Assembly (NCBI RefSeq): GCF_042743185.1
Contig: NZ_JBHYMS010000019.1
Coordinates: forward strand, 54,149 to 118,148
DNA length: 64,000 nucleotides
Direction of reading: 5' to 3'
DNA from: Inquilinus sp042743185
GTDB taxonomy: Bacteria > Pseudomonadota > Alphaproteobacteria > DSM-16000 > Inquilinaceae
Each line of letters starts with the position of its first letter. Position 1 is the stretch's first letter. A program made the translations under genes and the position numbers. The notes under the pieces were generated by a model. The model did not search any database, was not told where the DNA came from, and saw nothing but the letters and a program-made list of their open reading frames with translations. Positions 8,329 to 16,082 of this stretch are shown here, piece by piece.

Positions 8329-9117
8329 TCAGAAGTCTTCCAGCGTCAGCTCGCCCGCCATCACCCGGTTGCCGGCGGTCAGGCCGCCATCGACCGGCAG
8401 CATGGCGCCGGTGATGAAGCCGGCCAGCTCGTCCGAGGCCAGGAAGGCGACGGCCTTGGCGATGTCCGCCGGCTCGGCCACCCGCTGCAGCGGGTACCAT
8501 CTGCGCAGGGACTCGAAGATCTCCGGCTTCCGGTCGACCCGCTCCTGCCAGATCGGGGTGCGCACCGTGCCGGGGCAGATGACGTTGGCGCGGATGCCGA
8601 ACGGCCCGTATTCCACCGCCAGCGCGCGGGTGTAGCTGATCAGCCCGGCCTTGGCGGCGCTGTAGGCCGGATGGCCCAGCGCCTGCAGACCGTTGACGCT
8701 GCTGATGTTGACGATGCTGCCGCGGCGCCGCTCCTTCATCCCGTCGATCACCGCGGCGACGACATGGTAGGCGCCGTTCAGGTTCAGCTCGACGTCGGCG
8801 GCCCAGCTTTCGGCCGTGGTCGTGGCCAGGCTGCCGCGGTCGCCGCCGCCGGCGTTGTTGACCACGATGTCGACCGGGCCGGTGCGGGCGACGGCGGCCT
8901 CGATCGCGGCGCGGGTGCCCTGGGCGTCGCGCAGGTCGGCCGGAGCGGCGGCGGCCTTGGTGCCGGCCTCGGCCAGCGTCGCGACTTGAGCATCGAGCGC
9001 CGCCGCGTCGCGGTCGGACAGGATCAGCGTCGCCCCGGCCGCCGCGAAATGGTCGACGATCGCCCCGCCGATGCCGCCGAGCGCCCCGGTGACGAGAACG
9101 GTCTGGAAGCGCGTCAT
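8329..9117 (-). CDS. Short-chain dehydrogenase/reductase (SDR)
   Basis: 262 residues from ATG 9117, with GGAAAG six bases upstream. The classical SDR layout is present: NAD(P)-binding TGALGGIGG near the N-terminus, NNAGGG, catalytic serine in NISSVNG, and YSAAKAG as the YxxxK motif, ending with a substrate-lid region and AGFITGAMLPVDGG. An aspartate follows beta-2 (LSDRDAA), suggesting NAD(H) preference. It opens the leftward operon SDR-ABC ATPase-deaminase-RpiR-D-aminoacylase and is divergent from the binding-protein gene. It probably oxidises a hydroxyl group of the imported compound or of a product; substrate unknown. Confidence 0.9.
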   Translation of the reverse strand: MTRFQTVLVTGALGGIGGAIVDHFAAAGATLILSDRDAAALDAQVATLAEAGTKAAAAPADLRDAQGTRAAIEAAVARTGPVDIVVNNAGGGDRGSLATTTAESWAADVELNLNGAYHVVAAVIDGMKERRRGSIVNISSVNGLQALGHPAYSAAKAGLISYTRALAVEYGPFGIRANVICPGTVRTPIWQERVDRKPEIFESLRRWYPLQRVAEPADIAKAVAFLASDELAGFITGAMLPVDGGLTAGNRVMAGELTLEDF

Positions 9118-9233
9118 GGCTGTCTTTCCGGCAGGGAGAGGGGGCTGAAGGCCGATGGTAGCCCAATGTTTGAAACTTACAAGACAGCCGTCGCGCCTGT
9201 GCAGTGCAGCATCGGCCCGGAGCCGGAAGTCGT

Positions 9234-9246
9234 CTGAAGTTTTCAG
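9234..9246. promoter_or_regulatory. 13-bp palindrome, candidate RpiR operator
   Basis: CTGAAGTTTTCAG is a perfect inverted repeat with a three-base centre, placed between the two divergent transport/catabolic operons. Assignment to the RpiR regulator at 4644-5579 is inference from position. Confidence 0.35.
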
Positions 9247-9348
9247 CTTTGCTGCGGAATAGCGGAAGAAAATGGGCCGATGCGGCACTTCCGAATTGCG
9301 CCCCGCCGGGGATTGTAAGAGAGTCACACGCAGGGGCGGTTCCGGCGA

Positions 9349-9377
9349 AAAGCCGGGCGCGGCCGCCCCCCGGCTTT
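9349..9377 (+). promoter_or_regulatory. Stem-loop in the leader of the binding-protein gene
   Basis: AAAGCCGGG (9349-9357) pairs perfectly with CCCGGCTTT (9369-9377) over an 11-base GC loop, 57 bases before the ATG. It could be an attenuator or an mRNA-stabilising hairpin. There is no real U-tract, so a strong intrinsic terminator is unlikely. Confidence 0.4.
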
Positions 9378-9433
9378 CCGGTTTCCAAGTGCGACCTCGC
9401 GCGGCCCCGTGCCGCCGAAACAGGAGGCTCTCC

Positions 9434-10672
9434 ATGCAGCATGCGTTCCGGTCCGTGCTCCTCGGCGCGGGCGCCTCGATCCTGGCGGCGCTGGCCGCCG
9501 TGCCGGCCGTCGCCGCCGAGGTGCGGGTGACGGTGGCGGAGTACAGCTCCAAGACCGGCCCCTATTTCGAGGAGGCGGCGAAGGCCTTCGAGGCCGCCAA
9601 CCCCAGCACCGACATCAAGATCGAGGTGGTGCCCTGGGACGTGCTGCAGCAGAAGCTGACCACCGACATCTCCGGCAACGCCAATGCCGACCTGGCCATC
9701 ATCGGCACCCGCTGGCTGGTCGATTTCGTGCAGCAGGGCGTGGTCGCGCCGCTCGACGGCTACATGACCGACGACTTCAAGGCGCGGTTCATCCCGACCT
9801 TCTTCGCGCCGGGCGTGCTGGACGGCAAGACCTACGGCCTGCCGATCGCCTCCTCGGCCCGGGCCATGTACTACAACAAGGAGATCTTCGAGAAGGCGGG
9901 CCTCTCCGCCCCGCCGGCGACCTGGGACGAGCTGGTCGAGGACGCCAAGAAGATCAAGGCGCTGGGCCTCAAGGACACCTACGCCTTCGGCCTGCAGGGC
10001 AAGGAGATCGAGACCGACGTCTATTTCTACTACGCGATGTGGAGCTTCGGCGGCGACATCGTGGTGGACGGCAAGAGCGGGGTGGACAGCGAGGCCGCGA
10101 TCAAGGCCGCGACCCTCTACAAGCAGCTGATCGACGACGGGCTGACCGAGCCGGGCGTCACCGCCTACAACCGCGAGGACGTGCAGAACCTGTTCAAGCA
10201 GGGCCGCATCGGCATGATGTTCACGGCGCCGTTCCTGGCCAGCCAGATCAAGGCCGAGGCGCCGAACCTGAAATACGGCGTGGCCCCGGTGCCGAAGGGC
10301 ACCACCTCGGCCACCTACGCGGTCACGGATTCGATCGTGCTGTTCGACAACTCGAAGGTGAAGGACGAGGCCTGGAAGTTCATGGACTTCCTGTTCCAGA
10401 ACGACTGGCGCGAGAAGTTCACGGTCAATGAGGGCTTCCTGACCGAGAACCAGGCGGTGGCCAAGCTGCCGTACTTCACCGACGACCCGAACCTCAAGGT
10501 CTTCACCGCGATGCTGCCGGACGCGAAGTTCGCCCCGACCATCGCCGGGTGGGAGGAGATCGCCGACGCCACCGGCCGGGCGCTGCAGAAGATCTATCTC
10601 GGCGAGGCCAAGCCGGAGGAGGCCCTGAAGGCCGCCGCCGAGCAGGCAAACGGGGTGCTGGGCGCGAAGTAG
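9434..10672 (+). CDS. ABC transporter substrate-binding protein (family 1, sugar type)
   Basis: 412 residues from ATG 9434 with an AGGAGG site seven bases upstream. A signal peptide runs to about residue 29 (AALAAVPAVAA before EVRVTV). The mature protein follows the extracellular solute-binding family 1 pattern: YFEEAAKAFEAANP, WDVLQQKLTTDIS, DLAIIGTRWLVDFVQQG, YGLPIASSARAMYYNKEIFEKAG and FKQGRIGMMFTAPF. It captures the ligand in the periplasm and delivers it to the two permeases that follow. Family 1 mostly binds sugars and polyols, but gene context points to N-acylated D-amino compounds or amino sugars; the ligand is not determinable here. Confidence 0.93.
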   Translation: MQHAFRSVLLGAGASILAALAAVPAVAAEVRVTVAEYSSKTGPYFEEAAKAFEAANPSTDIKIEVVPWDVLQQKLTTDISGNANADLAIIGTRWLVDFVQQGVVAPLDGYMTDDFKARFIPTFFAPGVLDGKTYGLPIASSARAMYYNKEIFEKAGLSAPPATWDELVEDAKKIKALGLKDTYAFGLQGKEIETDVYFYYAMWSFGGDIVVDGKSGVDSEAAIKAATLYKQLIDDGLTEPGVTAYNREDVQNLFKQGRIGMMFTAPFLASQIKAEAPNLKYGVAPVPKGTTSATYAVTDSIVLFDNSKVKDEAWKFMDFLFQNDWREKFTVNEGFLTENQAVAKLPYFTDDPNLKVFTAMLPDAKFAPTIAGWEEIADATGRALQKIYLGEAKPEEALKAAAEQANGVLGAK

Positions 10673-10694
10673 GGGCTCTGCCTTTCCTTCTTTC

Positions 10695-10772
10695 TGTCAT
10701 TGCCGGGCTTGACCCGGCAATCCAGAGGGTCTCGACAGACTCTGGATGCCCGGGTCAAGCCCGGGCATGACA
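10695..10772. repeat. Palindromic repeat family A, copy 2
   Basis: Element bounded by TGTCATTGCCGGG and CCCGGGCATGACA with two inner hairpins; shorter spacer than copies 1 and 3-5. It lies between the binding-protein and first permease genes, in an operon. Confidence 0.8.
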
Positions 10773-10826
10773 GCTTGGGACAATGCGGGCGGCGGTGAAC
10801 CGGGCCGGGCACATCAAGGACAGGCA

Positions 10827-11753
10827 GTGACGACCGAGACCGAGAGGCAGACCGTTCCGATGTCGGCGCCCCTGGCCGCGCGGCTGCCCGGCCTGACGCC
10901 GATCCTCTTGATCCTGCCGAGCTTCCTGCTGGCGGCCTTCATCATCGCCTATCCGGTGTGGGACCTGCTGACGGTCGCCTCGCACCAGGTCAACCGCTTC
11001 GGCCAGCTGCGCGACTTCACCGGCCTGGTCAATCTTCAGAGCGTCCTGGCCGACCCGCTGTTTCTGGACAGCCTGTGGCGGACGCTGATCTGGACCGCCG
11101 CGGTGGTGGCCGGAACGGTGCTGGTCTCGGTGCCGGTGGCGCTGATCCTGAACACCGAGTTTTACGGCCGCGGCCTCGCCCGGGTGATCGTGATGCTGCC
11201 CTGGTCGGTGTCGCTGACCATGATGGCGATCGTCTGGCGCTGGGCGCTGAACGGCGAATCCGGCCTGTTGAACCTGACGCTGCAGGATCTCGGCCTGATC
11301 GACCAGAAGGTGGTGTGGCTGGCCTCGGCCGCCACCGCCTTCCCGATCCAGATCCTGATCGGGATCCTGGTGTCGATCCCGTTCACGGTGACGATCTTCC
11401 TGGGCGGGCTGTCGTCGATCCCCAGCGACATCTACGAGGCGGCGTCGACCGACGGCGCCTCGTCCTGGCAGCGCTTCCGCACCCTGACGCTGCCGCTGAT
11501 GCGGCCGTTCATCAACATGGCGGTGGTGCTGAACATCATCTATGTCTTCAACTCCTTCCCGATCATCTGGGTGCTGACCGGGGGCGGACCGTCGGATTCG
11601 ACGCAGATCCTGGTCACCTACCTGTACAAGCTGGCCTTCACGCTCGGGAAGATGGGCGAGGCGGCATCGATCTCGCTGATCATGTTCGCGATCCTCCTGG
11701 TCTTCACCCTGATCTATCTGCGCATGGCGATGAAGGGCGAGCGCGATGGCTAG
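10827..11753 (+). CDS. ABC transporter permease 1 (MalF/UgpA type)
   Basis: 308 residues using GTG 10827, chosen because AAGGA lies six bases upstream; ATG 10860 is an alternative. Six membrane segments are visible, starting LILLILPSFLLAAFIIAYPVW-like from about residue 28. The cytoplasmic EAA loop EAASTDGASSWQRFRTLTLP, which contacts the ATPase, is near residue 205. The ending GERDG-stop contains ATGGCTAG, so an ATG at 11746 overlaps the stop codon. That is the usual coupling site for a second permease, but here it leads into a repeat (see 11746-11926). Confidence 0.92.
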   Translation: MTTETERQTVPMSAPLAARLPGLTPILLILPSFLLAAFIIAYPVWDLLTVASHQVNRFGQLRDFTGLVNLQSVLADPLFLDSLWRTLIWTAAVVAGTVLVSVPVALILNTEFYGRGLARVIVMLPWSVSLTMMAIVWRWALNGESGLLNLTLQDLGLIDQKVVWLASAATAFPIQILIGILVSIPFTVTIFLGGLSSIPSDIYEAASTDGASSWQRFRTLTLPLMRPFINMAVVLNIIYVFNSFPIIWVLTGGGPSDSTQILVTYLYKLAFTLGKMGEAASISLIMFAILLVFTLIYLRMAMKGERDG

Positions 11754-11926
11754 GAGTCGGGCGCGATCGGAAACGGCGATGGGCCGGGTGCAGGCAGGCC
11801 GCCAACTGTCATCCTCGGGCTTGACCCGAGGATCCAGGGGCGGCCAGAGCGGCTCGTGGTGGCCCCTGGATTGCCGGGTCAAGCCCGGCAATGACAATAG
11901 AAATTTGGCTCAACCCGCCGAACGCC
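11746..11926 (+). other. Displaced 5' end of permease 2: orphan start codon plus repeat A3
   Basis: An ATG at 11746 overlaps the permease 1 stop (ATGGCTAG) and begins MARSRARSETAMGRV, a typical basic permease N-terminus. The frame then runs through repeat A3 and stops at 11934, out of frame with the permease 2 body. The functional permease 2 reading frame begins only after the repeat and has no clear ribosome site. The simplest reading is that a family A repeat was inserted into, or expanded at, the original 5' end. Confidence 0.45.
11807..11896. repeat. Palindromic repeat family A, copy 3
   Basis: Starts TGTCATCCTCGGGCTTGACC and ends CAAGCCCGGCAATGACA. Almost identical over its whole length, including trailing AATAGAAA, to copy 4 at 13187-13276. 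It lies between the two permease genes and may overlap the 5' end of permease 2. Confidence 0.85.
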
Positions 11927-12748
11927 ATGCTTAAGAAGAGCATCCTGTGCTGGCTGGCGCTGTCGCCGCTGATCCTGGTGGTGCTGTTCCCCTTCGCGGT
12001 GATGATCGCGACCGCGCTGAAGCCGGCGGCGGAGGTGATGTCGGCCGACCCGTCCTGGCTGCCCAGCCGGATCGCCTGGGAGAACTTCGTCACCATGTGG
12101 CAGGCGACCGGCTTCGGCACCGCCCTGCTGAACAGCCTCTATGCCTCGACCCTGGCGACGCTGCTGGCGCTGGCGGTCAGCATCCCCGCCGCCTATGCCA
12201 TGTCGCGCTACCGCTTCCCGGGGCAGGGCCTCTACCGCGACTTCCTGCTGGTCACCCAGATGCTGTCGCCGATCGTGCTGGTGATCGGGCTGTTCCGCCT
12301 GGTCGCCTGGCTCGGCCTCGTCGGCTCGGTCGATTCGCTGGTGCTGGTCTATGCCGGCTTCAACATCGCCTTCGCCGTGTGGATGCTGCAGAGCTATTTC
12401 GCCACCATCCCCTTGGACCTGGAGGAGGCGGCGTGGCTCGAGGGCGCGTCCCGCTTCCGCACCGTGATCCGCGTGTTCCTGCCGCTGGCGGCGCCGGCCA
12501 TGGTGGTGACCGCGATCTTCACCTTCATCAACGCCTGGAACGAGTTCGCCGTCGCGCTGAGCCTCTTGCGCGCGCCGGAGACGCACACCTTGCCGATCAA
12601 GATTTTCTCCCTCGTCGCCGGCCGCTATACGATCGAGTGGCATCACGTCATGGCCGCGACGTTCCTGGCGACCATCCCCGTCGCCATCGTCTTCGCCTGG
12701 CTGCAGCGCTATCTGGTGCGCGGCCTGGCCCTCGGCGCCGTCAAATAG
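11927..12748 (+). CDS. ABC transporter permease 2 (MalG/UgpE type)
   Basis: 273 residues from ATG 11927 (MLKKSILCWLALSPL). The frame is open from ATG 11891, but that start lies inside repeat A3. Six membrane helices are predicted; the EAA loop EEAAWLEGASRFRTVIRVF near residue 165 contacts the ATPase. Neither candidate start has a recognisable Shine-Dalgarno sequence, unlike the neighbours, and an orphan coupled ATG precedes the repeat at 11746. RidA follows after eight bases. It is the second half of the membrane channel with the protein at 10827. Confidence 0.9.
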   Translation: MLKKSILCWLALSPLILVVLFPFAVMIATALKPAAEVMSADPSWLPSRIAWENFVTMWQATGFGTALLNSLYASTLATLLALAVSIPAAYAMSRYRFPGQGLYRDFLLVTQMLSPIVLVIGLFRLVAWLGLVGSVDSLVLVYAGFNIAFAVWMLQSYFATIPLDLEEAAWLEGASRFRTVIRVFLPLAAPAMVVTAIFTFINAWNEFAVALSLLRAPETHTLPIKIFSLVAGRYTIEWHHVMAATFLATIPVAIVFAWLQRYLVRGLALGAVK

Positions 12749-12756
12749 GAAGAACC

Positions 12757-13152
12757 ATGAGCAGCAAGCGCGAGCATTTCGGAACCACCGTCACCGGCGC
12801 CGGCGGGCAGAAGCTGCCCTTCTCCAAGGCCGTGCGGGCCGGCGACTACGTCTATGTCTCGGGCCAGGTGCCGTTCGACGAGAACGGCGTGGTCGTGGCC
12901 GGCGGCATCGAGATCCAGACCCATCAGACGATGAAGAACGTCCAGGCGGCGCTGGCCCTGGCCGGCTGCACGCTGGACGACGTGATCAAGGTCACGGCCT
13001 GGCTCGACGACACCCGCGACTTCGCCGCCTTCAACCGCACCTATGACAGCTATTTCACCGGCGACCGGCCGGCGCGCTCCTGCGTCCGCGCCGACATGAT
13101 GATCGACTGCAAGGTCGAGATCGAGGCGATCGCATACAAGCCGGCGGGCTGA
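12757..13152 (+). CDS. ridA: RidA-family enamine/imine deaminase
   Basis: 131 residues, normal for RidA (YjgF/YER057c/UK114). AGGAAG precedes ATG 12757. Family patterns are YVYVSGQVPFDENG, the central QTMKNVQAALALAGCTLDDV and an arginine in DRPARSCVRAD, the position of the catalytic arginine that holds the substrate carboxylate. RidA hydrolyses 2-aminoacrylate and related imines made by PLP-dependent dehydratases and by flavin oxidases of D-amino acids. Its place directly behind the importer, and in the same divergent set as a D-serine-dehydratase-like enzyme, fits that job. Confidence 0.92.
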   Translation: MSSKREHFGTTVTGAGGQKLPFSKAVRAGDYVYVSGQVPFDENGVVVAGGIEIQTHQTMKNVQAALALAGCTLDDVIKVTAWLDDTRDFAAFNRTYDSYFTGDRPARSCVRADMMIDCKVEIEAIAYKPAG

Positions 13153-13186
13153 GGCGCGTTGGCTTAGGTCTTTATTCCATTTTCAT

Positions 13187-13276
13187 TGTCATCCTCGGGC
13201 TTGACCCGAGGATCCAGGGGCGGCCAGAGCGGTTCTCGGTGGCCCCTGGATTGCCGGGTCAAGCCCGGCAATGACA
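13187..13276. repeat. Palindromic repeat family A, copy 4
   Basis: Near-identical to copy 3, differing by a few bases in the spacer, and followed by the same AATAGAAA. It lies between the convergent ridA and TauD-like genes and could act as a bidirectional terminator. Confidence 0.85.
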
Positions 13277-13304
13277 ATAGAAAGGGACGCCTCGCGATGA
13301 GTCC

Positions 13305-14177
13305 TTAAGCCCGCGGCACCGCCGGGACCGGCCGCTCGCCCTGCACCATGGTGCGGTACAGGAGCCGGTCCTGGCCGTCATAGTCGTTGACGGCGTAGTG
13401 CAGGGTGCAGCGGTTGTCCCAGATCGCCAGGTCGCCCGCCTTCCAGCGCAGCCGGCAGGTGAATTCCGGCCGGATCGCATGGGCGTAGAGGAAGTCGAGC
13501 AGCGGCTTGCTCTCCTCCACCGTCATGCCGGCGAAGCGCTGGGTGTAGATGGAATTGATGAACAGCGCCTTGCGGCCGGTGCCGGGATGCACCCGCACCA
13601 CCGGATGCGCGACCTCGCGGTCCGCCTCCGGCCGGTTGCGCTCGATGCCGATCGAGCGGGAGACGGCGACGTTCCCGGGCACGCCGCCGGTGCCGTAGGG
13701 CTTGCCGGCATGCAGGGCGTCGAGCCCGTCCAGCACCGCCTTCAGCCCGTCCGACAGAGCCTCGTAAGCCTCAACCATGTTGGCGAACAGCGTGTCGCCG
13801 CCATGGCTCGGCACTTGGCTGGCATAGAGCAGCGACGCCATCGGCGGCTGGTCGAGGAAGCTGAAATCGGAGTGCCAGGCGTTGCCGAAGGTGCTGACCT
13901 TGCGCTCGTCGGCCGCCTTCTTCACGGCGACGACGTCCGGATGCTCGTCCATGTGCCGGATGTAGGGCGCGCGGCTGATGGGGCCGAAGCGGCGGGTCAG
14001 CGCCACCAGATCCTCCGGCGCCAGGTCGAGCCCGTGCAGATGGATCACCAGATGGTCGTCCAGGGCCTGGCGGATCGCGGCGAAGAGCGTGTCGTCGACC
14101 GGGCCGGCGAGATCGATGTCGGCGCCGAGCGACCCGGCCATCGGCCGGATGCTGATGCGTGAGTCGAGGCTGGTCAT
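13305..14177 (-). CDS. TauD/TfdA-family 2-oxoglutarate-dependent dioxygenase
   Basis: 290 residues from ATG 14177. The iron-binding His-x-Asp is WHSDFSF; the distal histidine is in WDNRCTLHYAVNDYDG, and an arginine near the C-terminus (RLLYRTMVQG) is placed to bind 2-oxoglutarate. IHLHGLDLAPEDLVALTRRFG and HPVVRVHPGTGRKALFINSIY are typical of the family, which hydroxylates taurine, alkyl sulfates, 2,4-D or unknown acids. The substrate is not evident. It is convergent with ridA and lies 131 bases downstream of the PEP-mutase-family gene start region on the same strand. Confidence 0.9.
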   Translation of the reverse strand: MTSLDSRISIRPMAGSLGADIDLAGPVDDTLFAAIRQALDDHLVIHLHGLDLAPEDLVALTRRFGPISRAPYIRHMDEHPDVVAVKKAADERKVSTFGNAWHSDFSFLDQPPMASLLYASQVPSHGGDTLFANMVEAYEALSDGLKAVLDGLDALHAGKPYGTGGVPGNVAVSRSIGIERNRPEADREVAHPVVRVHPGTGRKALFINSIYTQRFAGMTVEESKPLLDFLYAHAIRPEFTCRLRWKAGDLAIWDNRCTLHYAVNDYDGQDRLLYRTMVQGERPVPAVPRA

Positions 14178-14214
14178 GAGGGCAGTATAGGCACCCGCTT
14201 CCGCCGGCCGAAAG

Positions 14215-15045
14215 TCACGACTCGCCGAATAGCGCGTTGATCTCCTTGTGCGGCACGGCGTCGTCGGCATAGCCGAAGCTGCCCTGGTCCCTGATCTCGC
14301 GGGCGGCGCGTAGGAAGCCGCCCAGCGCCGCCCGGGCCAGCGAGCCGCCGACGCTGATCCGCTTCACGCCGATCTCGCCCAGCTCCGCCACGGTGAAGCG
14401 GGCGCCGACCAGCCCCATCACCACGTTGACCGGCCGGTCGACGGCGCGCACCACCGCCTCGATCTCCTCCCGCGTGGCCAGGCCGGGGGCGTAGAGCACG
14501 TCGGCGCCGGCCTCCTGGAAGGCTTGCAGCCGGCGGATCGTGTCGGCCAGGTCTCGCCGGCCGTGCAGGAAGTTCTCGGCCCGTGCGGTCAGGGTGAAGG
14601 GGAAGGGCAGGGACCGCGCCGCCGACACCGCCGCCCGCACCCGCTCGACTGCCAGCTCGAAGCAGTAGATCGGGTCGCCGTCGCGGCCGGTGGCGTCCTC
14701 GATCGAGCCGCCGACCAGCCCGACCGCCGCGGCCTGGCGGATGGTCTCCGCCGCCGCCTCGGGCGCGTCGCCGAAGCCGTTCTCGAGATCGGCGGAGACC
14801 GGCAGGCTGGTGGCCTCGACGATGGCCTTGGCGTTGGCCAGGGTCTCCTCCCGACTCACCTTCTGCGCGCCGTCGCTGCGGCCGAGGGTGAAGGCATGGC
14901 CGGCGCTGGTGGTGGCCAGCGCCTCGAAGCCGAGCCCGGCCAGCAGCCTGGCGGTGCCGGCGTCCCAGGGATTCGGGATCACGAAGATGCCCGGTCGGGC
15001 GTGCAGGCGCTGGAAGGCGAGGGCCTTCTCGGTCTGGCTGGGCAT
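14215..15045 (-). CDS. Isocitrate lyase/PEP mutase family protein
   Basis: 276 residues. The (beta/alpha)8 barrel signature is clear: PGIFVIPNPWDAGTARLLAG, TTSAGHAF, magnesium-binding DLENGFGDAP, then GGSIEDATGR and FTLTARAENFL. The lyase loop with the KKCGH cysteine of methylisocitrate lyases is absent (the position reads SAGHAFTLGRSDG). A PEP-mutase, oxaloacetate-hydrolase or other carbon-carbon or phosphorus-carbon lyase activity is therefore possible and true isocitrate lyase unlikely. It is transcribed toward the dioxygenase with a 37-base gap, probably one operon. Confidence 0.85.
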   Translation of the reverse strand: MPSQTEKALAFQRLHARPGIFVIPNPWDAGTARLLAGLGFEALATTSAGHAFTLGRSDGAQKVSREETLANAKAIVEATSLPVSADLENGFGDAPEAAAETIRQAAAVGLVGGSIEDATGRDGDPIYCFELAVERVRAAVSAARSLPFPFTLTARAENFLHGRRDLADTIRRLQAFQEAGADVLYAPGLATREEIEAVVRAVDRPVNVVMGLVGARFTVAELGEIGVKRISVGGSLARAALGGFLRAAREIRDQGSFGYADDAVPHKEINALFGES

Positions 15046-15107
15046 GGGTTCCTCCCGATTGGCTGGAACCCATTGTTCCGTTTTTGTTCGAAGCAGGTCA
15101 AGGCGCC

Positions 15108-15974
15108 TCAGCGTCCGGCCGCCAACTCCTCGATAAAGCCACGCAGCGAGCGCGGCTCGCGGCCGAGGACGGCGCGCGCCACCAGGCCGTTGCCCGGCTG
15201 GCCGTGGGCGGCGTAGTGGGCGAAGACCTTCTCCAGCAAGGCCAGCTGCCGCGAATCATAGGGCGGCTTGGCCATGGCCACCCAGTCGGCGAAGCTCGGT
15301 TCCTCGGCTCTGACCGGCCGGCCCAGCGCCGCGCTCATCAGCGCCGCGATCTCCTCCCGGTCCGGCAGCCCGTCGGCGCAGAGCTCGAAGCTGCCATAGG
15401 CCAGGCGGTCGCCGGTCAGGGCGATCGCCGCGGCCTCGGCCACGTCGCGGTAGTCGACCCGCGCCACCCGTGCGGTGCGCGGGAAGGGCTCGGCGAAGAC
15501 GCCGCCGGCCAGCACACCGGGCCAGGCGGCGCCGATGTTCTGCATCAGGTTGGTCGGCTGCAGGATCGTGTACTGCATCCCGGAGCCGTGCAGCGCCGCC
15601 TCGACCGGGATCTTGCTGGCGTGGTTGGCAAGCGCCGTGTTGGTCGCCTGGATCACCGAGGAGAAGACGAAGCGCCGGACTTCGGCGCGGCCGGCGGCCT
15701 CGACCATGGCGACGCCGAGCTCGGCCTCGTCCGGGGCGAAGGCCGGGCCGATATGGAAGACGCCGTCGACGCCGAGCAGCGCGGCGTCGAGGCTGGCCCG
15801 GTCGCGCAGGTCGCCGAAGGCGATCTCGGCCGCGCCGCGGGCCCGGGCGACAGCCGCCTTGGCGTCGTCGCGCACCAGGCCGCGGACGACCGCGCCGCGG
15901 CGGGCAAGCTCGGGCACCACCAGCCCGGCGAAGCGGCCGGCGGCGCCGATGACGAGGATGGTGGATGCGGTCAT
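15108..15974 (-). CDS. NmrA-like NAD(P)-binding oxidoreductase
   Basis: 288 residues. The Rossmann start TILVIGAAGRFAGLVVPEL is followed by a variant extended-SDR layout: GDLRDRASLDAALLGVDGVF, RRFVFSSVIQ and ILQPTNLMQNI. This matches NmrA/NAD(P)H:quinone-reductase-like proteins such as QorB. The ATG at 15974 is 108 bases from the divergent LysR gene, a typical LysR-regulated pair. Probable roles are redox sensing or quinone reduction; substrate unknown. The C-terminal half includes FADWVAMAKPPYDSRQ, common in this family. Confidence 0.85.
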   Translation of the reverse strand: MTASTILVIGAAGRFAGLVVPELARRGAVVRGLVRDDAKAAVARARGAAEIAFGDLRDRASLDAALLGVDGVFHIGPAFAPDEAELGVAMVEAAGRAEVRRFVFSSVIQATNTALANHASKIPVEAALHGSGMQYTILQPTNLMQNIGAAWPGVLAGGVFAEPFPRTARVARVDYRDVAEAAAIALTGDRLAYGSFELCADGLPDREEIAALMSAALGRPVRAEEPSFADWVAMAKPPYDSRQLALLEKVFAHYAAHGQPGNGLVARAVLGREPRSLRGFIEELAAGR

Positions 15975-16024
15975 GGTCGGTCTCCAGGCGGGGCCGTTCT
16001 GGAGATCGATTTTGTATAACCCGC

Positions 16025-16052
16025 TGTCCGTGAGAATAGGCGATGTCCGTGA
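16025..16052. promoter_or_regulatory. Direct repeat in the LysR/NmrA divergent promoter
   Basis: TGTCCGTGA occurs at 16025-16033 and again at 16044-16052, a 19-base step, near two helical turns. It lies in the 108-base gap between divergent NmrA-like and LysR genes. Candidate binding site for the LysR protein, by position only. Confidence 0.35.
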
Positions 16053-16082
16053 TACATTCTCTCGCAATCCGAGAGGGCACCC

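Larger units (their letters stand above)
9118..9433. promoter_or_regulatory. Divergent promoter region between SDR and ABC binding-protein genes
   Basis: 316 bases without a gene. It holds a 13-bp palindrome CTGAA-GTT-TTCAG (9234-9246), an AT-richer stretch around 9165-9185 and a perfect 9-bp hairpin AAAGCCGGG/CCCGGCTTT (9349-9377) in the rightward leader. The AGGAGG ribosome site for the binding protein is at its right end. The palindrome is the best candidate operator for the RpiR protein; no experimental support. Confidence 0.5.
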
